Assembly: GCF_013363975.1 (NCBI RefSeq)
Contig: NZ_JABWGN010000010.1
Coordinates: forward strand, 248,001-312,000
Length of the DNA: 64,000 bases
Direction of reading: 5' to 3'
Source: Nonomuraea montanisoli
GTDB taxonomy: Bacteria; Actinomycetota; Actinomycetes; Streptosporangiales; Streptosporangiaceae
Part shown: piece by piece, positions 33,552-44,231 of the stretch
How the letters are laid out: each line of letters opens with the position of its first letter
Position numbering within the stretch: the first letter of the stretch is position 1
Notes under the pieces: generated by a model
Seen by the model: only the letters and a program-made list of their open reading frames with translations
What the model was told of the DNA's origin: nothing
Database searches by the model: none
Translations under genes and position numbers: made by a program

Positions 33552-35735
33552 ATGATCGGAAGAATTCCCATCACGGACATCCACCCCGTCGTCGACTGCG
33601 GGCAGTGGCCCGCCAAGGCGGTCGCCGGTGAGACCTTCCAGGTCTCGGCGACCGTGTTCCGAGAAGGCCACGACGCCGTGGCCGCGGGCGTGGTCCTCAC
33701 CGCGCCCGACGGGCAGCGTGATCGGCTGAGACCGATGCGCGAGCTCTCACCGGGCACCGACCGGTGGGGCGTCGAGGTCAGCCTGCCCACCGAGGGTGAG
33801 TGGTTGTTCCGCGTGGAGGCGTGGAGCGACCCCATCGCGACGTGGCTGCACGACGCCGAGATCAAGATCCCGCGTGGCATGGACGTCGACCTGATGTGCG
33901 AGGAGGGCGCCCGGCTGTTCGAGCGGGCGGCCCGCGGCGTGCGACAGGCCGACTGCCCCGCCCCCGGCGGGCGCACGACGCCGCAGGCCAGGAACGGGCA
34001 CATCCCGGCCGATCCGGCCCGGGCCGCCGCACGCGCGGCGGCGAAGCAGGGCCCCGGGAGGCAGGGCACAGAGAAGCAGGGCCCGGAGAAGCAGGGAGGG
34101 CAGAAGGAGGCGGGCGGCGAGAGCGCGTGCGGGCACCGCGCGGCGCTGCTGGCGATCGCGTCCACGTTGCGTGACGACGACCTGGACCCGCGGGCCCGGC
34201 TGTCGATCGTCCAGCTTCCCGAGACGGCGGCGCTGCTGGACGCGCATCCGCTGCGCGATCTGGTCACCAGGTCGCGGCCGAGGAAGATCGTGGTCGATCG
34301 GCGCAGGGCGCTGTACGGCTCGTGGTACGAGTTCTTCCCGCGGTCGGAGGGCGCCCTGGTCGACGACCACGGCATCACCAGATCCGGAAATTTCCAGACA
34401 GCGGCCAGGCGGCTGCCCGCAGTCGCCAAGATGGGCTTCGACGTCGTCTACCTGCCGCCGATCCACCCGATCGGTCACACGTTCCGCAAGGGGCGCAACA
34501 ACACGCTCAGCCCCGAGCCCGACGAGCCGGGCTCGCCGTGGGCGATCGGCTCGGAGGAGGGCGGGCACGACGCCGTCCATCCCGACCTCGGCACGATCGA
34601 GGACTTCGACGCGTTCGTGGCCCGGACCCGCGAGCTCGGCATGGAGGTCGCGCTCGACCTGGCGCTCCAGTGCTCCCCCGACCATCCGTGGGTCAAGGAG
34701 CATCCCGAGTGGTTCACGATCCGGGCCGACGGCACGATCGCGTACGCCGAGAACCCGCCCAAGAAGTACCAGGACATCTACCCGATCAACTTCGACAAGG
34801 ACCCGGAGGGCATCTTCGCCGAGGTCCGCCGGGTGGTCCGGCACTGGATGGACCACGGCGTGCGGATCTTCCGGGTGGACAACCCGCACACCAAACCGGT
34901 GGGCTTCTGGGAGCGGCTGCTGGCCGACATCCACCGGACCGACCCCGACGTGCTGTTCCTCGCCGAGGCGTTCACCCGGCCGGCGATGCTGCAGACCCTG
35001 GCCAAGGTCGGCTTCCACCAGTCGTACACGTACTTCACGTGGAAGAACTCCAAGCAGGACGTGGAGTCCTACCTGTCGGAGCTGGCCCAGGACACGTCGT
35101 TCTTCCTGCGGCCCAACCTGTTCGTCAACACGCCGGACATCCTGCACGAGTATCTGCAGCACGGGGGGATCCCCGCGTTCAAGATCCGTGCCGTGCTGGC
35201 CGCGCTGGTCTCGCCGACGTGGGGCGTGTATTCCGGGTACGAACTCGGGGAAAACATTCCTGTCCGCCCCGGAAGCGAAGAATATCTCGATAGCGAGAAA
35301 TATCAGTACAGACCTCGCGATTGGGACGCGGCGGAGCGGGAAGGTCGTACACTCGCCCCGTTCATCACGCACCTTAATTTGTTCCGAAGAGCTCATCCGG
35401 CGCTCCAGGAATTGCGTAATCTACGGTTCCACCGCGTCGACCAACCGGATGTGGTCTGCTTCTCCAAGCGACTTCCGGGCGCCTACGACCCTGCCACACG
35501 ACGGCACGGGCTGGGCGACGTCGTCCTCGCCGTCGTCAACCTCGATCCTCACCACACCCACGAGGCGACGGTCGACCTCGACATGCCGGCGCTCGGCCTG
35601 GACTGGAACGCTGAGTTCGTGGTCGACGACGAACTGTCCGGCGAGTCGTATCGTTGGCGGCAGGGGAATTATGTCCGCCTCGATCCCCATATCCATCCTG
35701 CCCACATCTTCACCGTTCGAGCCGCGCCACGGTAG
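33552..35735 (+). CDS. glgE: Alpha-1,4-glucan:maltose-1-phosphate maltosyltransferase GlgE
   Basis: Extends alpha-glucan chains with maltose from maltose-1-phosphate, the key step of the trehalose-to-glucan pathway. The 727 residues have an N-terminal beta-sandwich, a helical insert, and a GH13 barrel with nucleophile Asp443 (FRVDNPHTKP) and acid/base Glu472 (FLAEAFTRPAM), plus YLPPIHPIGHTFRKG near 300. The insert at about 150-190 is unusually Gln/Gly/Glu/Lys-rich low-complexity sequence, longer than expected. A stretch at about 35229-35430 uses many rare AT-rich codons although the protein stays conserved. ATG 33552 has no ribosome binding site. It is followed by treS after 71 bases. Confidence 0.96.
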   Translation: MIGRIPITDIHPVVDCGQWPAKAVAGETFQVSATVFREGHDAVAAGVVLTAPDGQRDRLRPMRELSPGTDRWGVEVSLPTEGEWLFRVEAWSDPIATWLHDAEIKIPRGMDVDLMCEEGARLFERAARGVRQADCPAPGGRTTPQARNGHIPADPARAAARAAAKQGPGRQGTEKQGPEKQGGQKEAGGESACGHRAALLAIASTLRDDDLDPRARLSIVQLPETAALLDAHPLRDLVTRSRPRKIVVDRRRALYGSWYEFFPRSEGALVDDHGITRSGNFQTAARRLPAVAKMGFDVVYLPPIHPIGHTFRKGRNNTLSPEPDEPGSPWAIGSEEGGHDAVHPDLGTIEDFDAFVARTRELGMEVALDLALQCSPDHPWVKEHPEWFTIRADGTIAYAENPPKKYQDIYPINFDKDPEGIFAEVRRVVRHWMDHGVRIFRVDNPHTKPVGFWERLLADIHRTDPDVLFLAEAFTRPAMLQTLAKVGFHQSYTYFTWKNSKQDVESYLSELAQDTSFFLRPNLFVNTPDILHEYLQHGGIPAFKIRAVLAALVSPTWGVYSGYELGENIPVRPGSEEYLDSEKYQYRPRDWDAAEREGRTLAPFITHLNLFRRAHPALQELRNLRFHRVDQPDVVCFSKRLPGAYDPATRRHGLGDVVLAVVNLDPHHTHEATVDLDMPALGLDWNAEFVVDDELSGESYRWRQGNYVRLDPHIHPAHIFTVRAAPR

Positions 35736-35806
35736 ACCAGAATTCAGCGGGGAGTCTTCAACGTGTGTGTTAGCGCCTCCCTCATGAGCCCGGCGAAGGA
35801 GGGCCC

Positions 35807-37507
<1,701 letters not shown>

Positions 37508-37510
37508 GAC

Positions 37511-38908
37511 GTGCTTGAGGAGCTCCTTGCCGCATGGATCGGACGTCAGCGATGGTTCGGCGGCAAGGGGCGCCCGATCGACAGAGTGTCGATCGACTCC
37601 GACGCCACGATCGAGGCCGGCGACCCCGGCCTGCGCCACCTGGTGGTGTCGGTGTGGCAGGACGGCACGCGTGATCGCTACCAGGTGCTCCTCGGCCTGC
37701 GCTCCGACCTGCCCGACCGGCTCAAGCACGCGCTGATCGGCGTGCACGGCCCGTACGCCTTCCAGGACGGGCCCTCCCGCGACGAGTGGTACGCCTACGA
37801 CGCCGTCCACGACCACGAGCTGACCCCGTGGCTGCTCGAATGCATGGGCCGGAACTGCGACTGGGGGACGGTGCGCTTCCGCCACCTCCCCGACGTCGAG
37901 ATCGACACCTCCCTGCGCAGCCTCGTGCTCGGCGCCGAGCAGTCCAACACCTCGCTCGTGTACGGCGACACGTACATCTGCAAGCTGTTCCGGCGGCTCG
38001 TCCCCGGCGTCAACCCCGAGCTGGAGGTCATCACCGCGCTGGCCGAGCGGCACGCCCCGCACATCGCCCAGCCGTACGGATGGGTCGAGACCGACCTCGA
38101 CGGCACGCCGACCACGCTGGCGATCACGCAGGAGTTCCTCTCCAACTCCAACGACGGCTGGGACCTCGCGCTCACCAGCGTCCGCGACCTCTACGCCATG
38201 CCCTTCGAGGACGGCTACGGCGAGCCCGCGGCCGTCACCGCGGCCGACGCGGGCGGCGACTTCGCCGGCGAGTCGTTCCGGCTCGGCTGCGCCACCGCGC
38301 GCGTCCACCACGAGCTGGCCGCGGCGTTCCCCACCGACGTGATCGAGATCCCCGAGGTCAAGCGGATGGCCGAGGGCTTCAGGCGGCGGCTCGCCCGGGC
38401 CGTGGCCGAGGTGCCCGAGCTGCGCGAGCACGTCGGCACGATCGAGGCCGTCTACCACCGGGTCGAGGAGCTGACCGCCGAGGTGCCCGTGCAGCGGGTC
38501 CACGGCGACTACCACCTCGGCCAGGTGATGCGCACCAACACCGACTGGGTGGTGCTGGACTTCGAGGGCGAGCCGGGGCAGCCGCTGTCCGAGCGCCGGG
38601 CGCTGTCGTCGCCGCTGCGCGACGTGGCGGGCATGCTGCGCTCGTTCGACTACGCCGCCCGGCACCTGCTGGCCGACCGGCCCGACGCCGCGTCGCTGGA
38701 GCCGCGGGCCGAGGACTGGGCGGCGCGCAACCGGGCCGCGTTCCTCGACGGCTACGTCGACGGCGGCGGGGCCATCTCGCCGGCCGACTCGGCCCTGCTC
38801 AAGGCGTTCGAGATGGCCAAGGCGGTGTACGAGGTGGTCTACGAGGCCCGCAACCGGCCCACATGGGTCGGCATCCCGCTGGCCGCCTTCCGCCGCACCG
38901 GCCTCTGA
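37511..38908 (+). CDS. mak: Maltokinase (Mak/Pep2)
   Basis: Phosphorylates maltose with ATP to give maltose-1-phosphate for GlgE. The 465 residues show the actinobacterial Mak layout: an N-terminal cap beginning LLAAWIGRQRWFGGKGR, then an aminoglycoside-phosphotransferase-like kinase fold with QRVHGDYHLGQVM near 327 (catalytic loop) and WVVLDFEGEPGQPL near 345 (the DFE metal motif). GTG 37511 is preceded by AGGAGGAA overlapping the treS stop. It completes glgE-treS-mak. In many actinomycetes glgB follows directly; here it is 6.6 kb away. Confidence 0.96.
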   Translation: MLEELLAAWIGRQRWFGGKGRPIDRVSIDSDATIEAGDPGLRHLVVSVWQDGTRDRYQVLLGLRSDLPDRLKHALIGVHGPYAFQDGPSRDEWYAYDAVHDHELTPWLLECMGRNCDWGTVRFRHLPDVEIDTSLRSLVLGAEQSNTSLVYGDTYICKLFRRLVPGVNPELEVITALAERHAPHIAQPYGWVETDLDGTPTTLAITQEFLSNSNDGWDLALTSVRDLYAMPFEDGYGEPAAVTAADAGGDFAGESFRLGCATARVHHELAAAFPTDVIEIPEVKRMAEGFRRRLARAVAEVPELREHVGTIEAVYHRVEELTAEVPVQRVHGDYHLGQVMRTNTDWVVLDFEGEPGQPLSERRALSSPLRDVAGMLRSFDYAARHLLADRPDAASLEPRAEDWAARNRAAFLDGYVDGGGAISPADSALLKAFEMAKAVYEVVYEARNRPTWVGIPLAAFRRTGL

Positions 38909-38915
38909 CCCGGCT

Positions 38916-39770
38916 TCAGCGCAGCTCCTCGATCAGGCTGGACAGGCCTTCGGCGCCGTGACCCCGGGCCACCCGGCGCTCCAGGATCTCCTTCATCGGC
39001 AGCAGCAGGTCAAGCTTGACCCCCTGCTCCTCGAAGGCGGTCGACAGGTTGAGCATGCCCACGCGGTTGACCTCCAGGTTGGAGACCTCGGTGGCGTAGT
39101 GGCCCTGCTCGATGTCCTCGGCCCAGCGTGGCTTGAGCGCGGCCATCGCGTGCATCCACGGCACGAGCAGCGTCTCGGTGAACTCGCGCACCGGCCGCCC
39201 CTCGGAGGCGATCAGCGCCGCCGCCTCCAGGAACCCGGCGATCTGGCCGTACATGCCGGTGAGCATGGCCAGGTCGTACAGCGGGGCGAGGCCCGGGTCC
39301 TCGCCCAGGTGGCGCGACTCGGCCAGGGGCTTGAGCGTCGCCTCGTGGCGGTCGAAGGCGGCCCGCGAGCCGCTGTAGAGGATCAGCGCGCCGGGGTGCC
39401 CGATCATCTGCGGGACGGCCATGATGCCGCCGTCCAGGTAGTCGCCGCCGCGCCCGCTCACCCGGTCGCCGGCCTCGCGGGCCTCGGCCGGGCGGCCGTT
39501 GGTGAGGTTCAGCACCGTGCGGCCCGCCAGGTCGGCGCCTTCCAGGACCTCGTGGACGGCCGCGTAGTCGAGCACGCAGACGATCGCCAACGGGGCGGCC
39601 GCGACGGCCTCGGCGGCGGTGGCGGCGCGGGTGGCGCCCTTGGCCACCAGGGCGTCGGCCTTGGCGGCCGAGCGGTTCCACACGGTGACACGGTGACCGG
39701 CCGCCAGCAGGGTCTCGGCCAGGGCCGTGCCCATGAGGCCGAGCCCGAGCACCGCGATGTTCTCCGACAT
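38916..39770 (-). CDS. NAD(P)-dependent imine-reductase-like oxidoreductase
   Basis: A 284-residue member of the 6-phosphogluconate/beta-hydroxyacid dehydrogenase superfamily, with the layout of actinobacterial imine reductases. The N-terminal Rossmann motif GLGLMGTALAETLLAAGH (about 8-25) is followed by VWNRSAAKADAL, whose Arg after Asn suggests NADPH preference. DGGIMAVPQMIG lies near 110. The C-terminal helical domain has DLAMLTGMYGQIAGFLEAAALI near 165, typical of IRED dimer partners. The natural substrate is unknown. ATG 39770 has AAGGA eight bases upstream; an in-frame upstream extension lacks family similarity. It ends seven bases from the maltokinase stop and is divergent from the AfsR-like regulator. 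Confidence 0.85.
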   Translation of the reverse strand: MSENIAVLGLGLMGTALAETLLAAGHRVTVWNRSAAKADALVAKGATRAATAAEAVAAAPLAIVCVLDYAAVHEVLEGADLAGRTVLNLTNGRPAEAREAGDRVSGRGGDYLDGGIMAVPQMIGHPGALILYSGSRAAFDRHEATLKPLAESRHLGEDPGLAPLYDLAMLTGMYGQIAGFLEAAALIASEGRPVREFTETLLVPWMHAMAALKPRWAEDIEQGHYATEVSNLEVNRVGMLNLSTAFEEQGVKLDLLLPMKEILERRVARGHGAEGLSSLIEELR

Positions 39771-39871
39771 CTCACTGTTCCTTAGGTTGTGGGGAGGTTG
39801 TGGGGCGGGACGGGAATCCACGGTGCCCGGCCCGGGTTATGGTCGCGTTCGGGAAGCGTTATGGGGGGCTG

Positions 39872-42800
39872 ATGCGGTTCGGGGTGCTGGGACCCCTGGC
39901 GGTGTGGACGCCCGGCGGCGAGCCCGTCCAGGTGCCGGAGGCGAAGGTCCGCGCGCTCCTGGCCGACCTGCTGGCCCACCGCGGCACGTCCGTCCCGGCC
40001 GACCGGCTGATTTTCGACCTGTGGGGCGAGCAGCCGCCCGCCGGGGCGCCCGCGGCGCTGCGGGTCAAGGTGTCGCAGCTTCGCCGCGTCCTCGGCGACC
40101 GCGAGCTGATCGTCCACCAGGCGCGCGGGTACGCGCTGCGGACCGGCGCGGCGTACGAGGTGGACGCCGACCGGTTCGAGGAGCTGCTGGGCCGCGCCCG
40201 CCGGGACGGCGACCCGCGCGGCCGCCGGGCGCTGCTGGACGAGGCGCTGGGCCTGTGGCGGGGCCCCGCCTACGCCGGGCACCGCGACGAGGAGTTCACC
40301 CGCGCCGAGACCGTCCGGCTGGACGAGCTGCGGCTGGTGGCCCTGGAGGAGCTGGCGGCGGCGCGGCTCGCGCTGGGCGAGCACGGTCCCGTGGCCGCCG
40401 ACCTCGCGGGCGTCGTCGCCGAGCACCCGCTGCGCGAGCGGCTGCGGGCCCTCCACGTGCGCGCCCTGTACGGGGCGGGACGGCAGGGCGAGGCGCTGGC
40501 GAGCTACGCCGGCCTGCGCACCCGGCTGGCGGAGGAGCTGGGCGTCGACCCCGGGCCCGAGCTGGTGACCCTGCACCAGGCGATCCTGCGCCACGACCCG
40601 TCCCTGGCGATGTCGCCCCTTCCGGAGACCCGGCCCTCTCCGGGAACCGCGCCCACCCCGGAGACCCGCCCCTCCCTGGGTACCGCGCCGGAGACCCGGC
40701 CCACCCCTGGCGCCCCATCCGCCCTGGCCCGGCCCACCCCCGGCACCGCGTCAGCCCTGAAGACCCCGGCCTCCCCCGGCACCCCGTCCGTCCTGGAGAC
40801 CCCGGCTCGCCCCGTGGGCGGGCTGCCGGCGCCGCTGACCTCGCTGGTCGGCAGAGCGGAGGCGGTGGGAGAGGTGCGCGCCCTGCTGCGCGCGAACCGG
40901 CTGGTCACGCTCACCGGGCCGGGCGGCGTCGGCAAGACGCGGCTGGCGCTGGAGGTGGCGGGGGATCCCGGGCGGCCGTTCGCGGGCGGTGTGTGGATGG
41001 TCGAGCTGGCCGCGTCCGCGCCCGCCGAGGTGGCCGAGGCCGTGGCGGGCGCGCTGGGGCTGCGGGACGACGTCCCGGGATCGCTGACGGACCGGCTGGC
41101 CGCGGCCCTGCGCGCCGGGGCCGGGGGCGGCGGCGGGGCCGGGGAGACGCTGCTGCTGCTGGACAACTGCGAGCACGTGGTGGAGGAGGTCGCCGCGCTC
41201 GCCGGGCTGCTGTTGCGGGCCGCCCCCGGGCTGCGGATCCTCGCCACCAGCCGGGAGTCTCTGCGCGTGCCGGGCGAGGCCCTGTGGAGCGTCCCGCCCC
41301 TGAGCGTGACGGCCGCGGTCGAACTGCTGACGTCCCGCGCGGGCATGTCCGTCGCGCACACGGACGTCACCGGTACGGACACCACGGGTACGGACACCAC
41401 GGGTACGGACACCACGGGCGCGGACACCACGGGCGCGGACACCACGGGCGCGGACACCACGGGCGCAGACACCACGGGCGCGGATGACGAGCGGAGCGCG
41501 CTCGTGGAGATCTGCGTGCGGCTCGACGGCATCCCGCTGGCCCTGGAGCTGGCCGCCACCCGGCTGCGCGCCCTCACCCCCCGGGGGCTCGCCGACCGCC
41601 TCGACGACCGGTTCCGGGTGCTGGCCCCCGGCCTGCGCGGCGCCCCGGCCCGCCAGCGGACCCTTCGCGCCGTGATCGACTGGAGCTGGGAGCTGCTCGA
41701 CGAGGAGGAGCGGCTGGTGCTGCGGCGGCTCGCGGTCCACGCCGGCGGCTGCACGCTGGAAGCCGCCGAGGCGGCCTGCGGGGAGCCCGGCCTGGACGTG
41801 CTCGGCCCGCTGTCCCGGCTGGTGGACCGGTCGCTCGTGGTGCGGTCGGCGGACGGCCGGTACCGGCTGCTGGAGTCGGTGGCGGCGTACTGCCTGGAAC
41901 GGCTGGCCGAGGCGGGCGAGGCGGACGCCGTCCGGCTGCGGCACGTGCGCCACCACGCCGGCGTCGCCGAGCGCGCCGAACCGTCCCTGTACGGGCGGGA
42001 CCAGCGCCGCGTCCTCACGCTGCTCGACGCCGAGAGCGCCAACGTCCGCGCGGCGATCGACCACGCCGTACGGCTCGGCGCGGCCGGCGAGGTGGTGCGG
42101 CTGGTGAACGCGCTGGCCTGGTACTGGGTGCTGCGCGGCAGGCTGGGCGAGGGCCGCCGCGCCCTGGAGGCCGCGCTGTCCGTGGCGGCGCCGGAGACCC
42201 CCGGGGCGGCCCGGGCGCGGTTGTGGCTGCACGGGCTGGAGGCGATGGGCGGGCGGCCCGTCCCGCTGGACACCGGCCTGTTCGAGGCGGTCGAGGACCC
42301 GGCGGCCCGGGCCAGGGCGCGCTGGTTCGCGGGCCTCGCGCTGTTCGGCTACGACGACCTGGCGCTGAGCATGGAGCTGGTAGAGGCGGCGCTGGCCGCC
42401 TTCGAGGCCCTGGACGACCGGTGGGGCACGGCCGCCGCGCTGAGCGTACGGGCCAGGTGGGCGGGCATGCGCGGCGACCTCGCGGCGCTGCGGCGCGACG
42501 GCGAGCGGGCGCTGGCGCTCTTCCAGGAGAGCGGCGACAGGTGGGGCGAGATGCGGGCCGACGAGAGCCTCGGCACCCTCGCCGAGATCACCGGCGACTA
42601 CGGGCGCGCCGCGGCGCTGCGGCGCGACGGGCTGCGGATGGCCGAGGAGCTGGGCCTGTGGGGCGCGGCCTGCGACGCGCTGTCGCGGCTGGGCCGGATC
42701 GCCATGCTGACCGGCGACCACGCGCGGGCGGAGGACTACCACGAGCGGGCCAGGGCGCTGGCCGTGTCGCAGTCCAACCGGCCCGCGGAGCAGTTCGCCG

Positions 42801-43279
42801 AGATGGGGCTGGCGCTCGGGGCCCGCAGGCAGGGCCGGCTGGACGAGGCGGACCGGCTGCTGCGCAAGTGGATCGGCTGGGTGCGCGAGGTGTCCGGGGT
42901 GCCCGGCGAGGCGCTGATCCTGGCCGAGCTGGGCTTCGTCGCGGAGCTGCGCGGAGACGCGGCGGCCGCTCGGGAGCTCCAGCTCGGCGCGCTCGCGAGG
43001 GCGCGGCACGTCGGCGACCCGCGTGCCGTCGCGCTCGCGCTGGAGGGGCTGGCGGGCGCCCGCGCCCTCGCCGGGCAGCACGCGGAGGCGGCGCGGCTGC
43101 TCGGCAAGGCCGCGGCGCTGCGGGAGTCGGCGGGCGCGCCGCTGCCGCCCGCCGAGCGCGGGGACGTGGACCGCGTCACGGCCTCGGCCCGCGCCGCCCT
43201 CGGCGACACCGCCCTCGCCGCGGCCCTCGCGCTGGGCGCCGCCTCCCCTCTCGGCGGCCTGGTCCCGGACCACGCGTGA
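39872..43279 (+). CDS. AfsR/SARP-type transcriptional regulator with BTAD, NB-ARC-like ATPase and TPR region
   Basis: A 1135-residue regulator. An OmpR-like winged helix (MRFGVLGPLAVW to about 95) and a bacterial transcriptional activator domain (about 97-245, ending LGVDPGPELVTLHQAIL) are followed by a Pro/Thr-rich linker and a STAND-type ATPase. The ATPase has its P-loop in TGPGGVGKTRLAL near 346 and Walker B in LLLLDNCEHVV near 430. The C-terminal half is TPR-like helical repeats. An in-frame 15-bp repeat encodes Gly-(Thr/Ala)-Asp-Thr-Thr units near 501-536 inside the ATPase region. ATG 39872 follows a GGGGGG run. Proteins of this type often switch on secondary metabolism; the target is unknown. 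The copper amine oxidase pair downstream is a candidate. Confidence 0.92.
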   Translation: MRFGVLGPLAVWTPGGEPVQVPEAKVRALLADLLAHRGTSVPADRLIFDLWGEQPPAGAPAALRVKVSQLRRVLGDRELIVHQARGYALRTGAAYEVDADRFEELLGRARRDGDPRGRRALLDEALGLWRGPAYAGHRDEEFTRAETVRLDELRLVALEELAAARLALGEHGPVAADLAGVVAEHPLRERLRALHVRALYGAGRQGEALASYAGLRTRLAEELGVDPGPELVTLHQAILRHDPSLAMSPLPETRPSPGTAPTPETRPSLGTAPETRPTPGAPSALARPTPGTASALKTPASPGTPSVLETPARPVGGLPAPLTSLVGRAEAVGEVRALLRANRLVTLTGPGGVGKTRLALEVAGDPGRPFAGGVWMVELAASAPAEVAEAVAGALGLRDDVPGSLTDRLAAALRAGAGGGGGAGETLLLLDNCEHVVEEVAALAGLLLRAAPGLRILATSRESLRVPGEALWSVPPLSVTAAVELLTSRAGMSVAHTDVTGTDTTGTDTTGTDTTGADTTGADTTGADTTGADTTGADDERSALVEICVRLDGIPLALELAATRLRALTPRGLADRLDDRFRVLAPGLRGAPARQRTLRAVIDWSWELLDEEERLVLRRLAVHAGGCTLEAAEAACGEPGLDVLGPLSRLVDRSLVVRSADGRYRLLESVAAYCLERLAEAGEADAVRLRHVRHHAGVAERAEPSLYGRDQRRVLTLLDAESANVRAAIDHAVRLGAAGEVVRLVNALAWYWVLRGRLGEGRRALEAALSVAAPETPGAARARLWLHGLEAMGGRPVPLDTGLFEAVEDPAARARARWFAGLALFGYDDLALSMELVEAALAAFEALDDRWGTAAALSVRARWAGMRGDLAALRRDGERALALFQESGDRWGEMRADESLGTLAEITGDYGRAAALRRDGLRMAEELGLWGAACDALSRLGRIAMLTGDHARAEDYHERARALAVSQSNRPAEQFAEMGLALGARRQGRLDEADRLLRKWIGWVREVSGVPGEALILAELGFVAELRGDAAAARELQLGALARARHVGDPRAVALALEGLAGARALAGQHAEAARLLGKAAALRESAGAPLPPAERGDVDRVTASARAALGDTALAAALALGAASPLGGLVPDHA
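41372..41476 (+). repeat. 15-bp in-frame tandem repeat in the AfsR-like gene
   Basis: Seven full units of GGTACGGACACCACG or its variant GGCGCGGACACCACG, with an eighth degrading after 41477. They encode Gly-Thr-Asp-Thr-Thr or Gly-Ala-Asp-Thr-Thr pentapeptides within the ATPase region. Confidence 0.9.
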
Positions 43280-43304
43280 GCCGCGGCGCGCCGGGCGCCC
43301 CCTA

Positions 43305-43443
43305 TTCCTGACGCGCCCCCTTTCCCGACGCGCCTGCTTTCCGACGCGCCTGCTCTCCCTGAGGCGCCTGCTCTCCCTGAGGCGCTGCGCCCGTCCCGGA
43401 GGCGCGTCCGGTACGGGCTCAGGCGCGTCGGAGCCCGTACCGG
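43305..43443. terminator. Degenerate repeats and hairpin after the AfsR-like gene
   Basis: From about 43305 to 43392, 17-18-bp units related to CCCGACGCGCCTGCT are arranged head to tail; two carry an identical CGCCTGCTCTCCCTGA. They are followed by a perfect 13-bp stem CCGGTACGGGCTC (43408-43420 with 43431-43443) around a ten-base loop, a good transcription terminator for the regulator gene. The gap to the next gene (43280-43561) holds no credible gene. Confidence 0.7.
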
Positions 43444-43561
43444 TGGCGCGTCCGGGACGCGCATGGCGCTGGAGGCGCGAATATCGCGGTTCCCCCGCGC
43501 GGCCCGCTCGGGGCGACTACTCTTCGCAGGTGCTCGTAAACGAAGAGTAAAGGAGCCCGGC

Positions 43562-44230
43562 ATGCGGGGCGTGATGATGCTCGCGGTCTCGGCGGGGGTG
43601 GTCGCGACGATCACCGCCGCCGTCCTGCTGCTCCCCGGCGACGGCGGGCCGCCCTCCGCGCGGGCCGAGCTGCCCGCGGCGGCCTCTCCGGAGCCCGGCG
43701 ACCCGCTCACCCCGGACGAGATCCGGCGGGCGAGCGACATCGCCACCTCCGCGGGCCCGCGGGCGCACTTCGCCGCCGGCCGGGCCGAGCTGCTGTACGT
43801 CGAGCGCGACGACGGCAAGAGCGGCGAGGGCGCGCGGCGGGCGGAGGCGTACGTCTACGACTACGGCACCGACACGCTGACCGTCCGCACCGTGGACCTC
43901 GCCCAGGGCAAGGTGGTGCGCGAGGTCTCCGGCACGGGCACCCAGCCCCCTCCGTCCAAGCGCGAGGAGACCCGCGCCGCCGAGCTGATCCTCGCGCACC
44001 CGCGGCTCGGCGAGGGCATGCGGACCGCCTACCGGCGCGCCGCCGGTCAGCCGCTGCGCTCCACGGCCGACCTGTGGCTGCGGGGGCTGATCTACACGGC
44101 CCGGCGCGGGGACTGCGCCGAGCACCGGTGCATCAGGCTGTTCGTCCGGCTGCCCGACGGCACGTTCCTGGACACGAGCCGTGTCGTCGCCGACCTGTCC
44201 GCCAAGAAGGTTCACATCCTGGAGTGGTGA
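43562..44230 (+). CDS. Secreted N-terminal subunit of a split copper amine oxidase (tyramine oxidase subunit B-like)
   Basis: A 222-residue exported protein with an N-terminal signal/anchor (MRGVMMLAVSAGVVATITAAVLLL). The mature part starts LTPDEIRRASDI and has YVERDDG and EAYVYDYGTDTLTVRTVDL near 100, matching the small N2/N3 domains that precede the catalytic domain in copper amine oxidases. Actinobacterial proteins of this size are sometimes named tyramine oxidase subunit B (from memory). AAAGGAG lies about 7 bases before ATG 43562. One base separates its stop from the GTG of the catalytic-domain gene, so the two are translated together and probably form one enzyme. Confidence 0.75.
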   Translation: MRGVMMLAVSAGVVATITAAVLLLPGDGGPPSARAELPAAASPEPGDPLTPDEIRRASDIATSAGPRAHFAAGRAELLYVERDDGKSGEGARRAEAYVYDYGTDTLTVRTVDLAQGKVVREVSGTGTQPPPSKREETRAAELILAHPRLGEGMRTAYRRAAGQPLRSTADLWLRGLIYTARRGDCAEHRCIRLFVRLPDGTFLDTSRVVADLSAKKVHILEW

Positions 44231-44231
44231 G

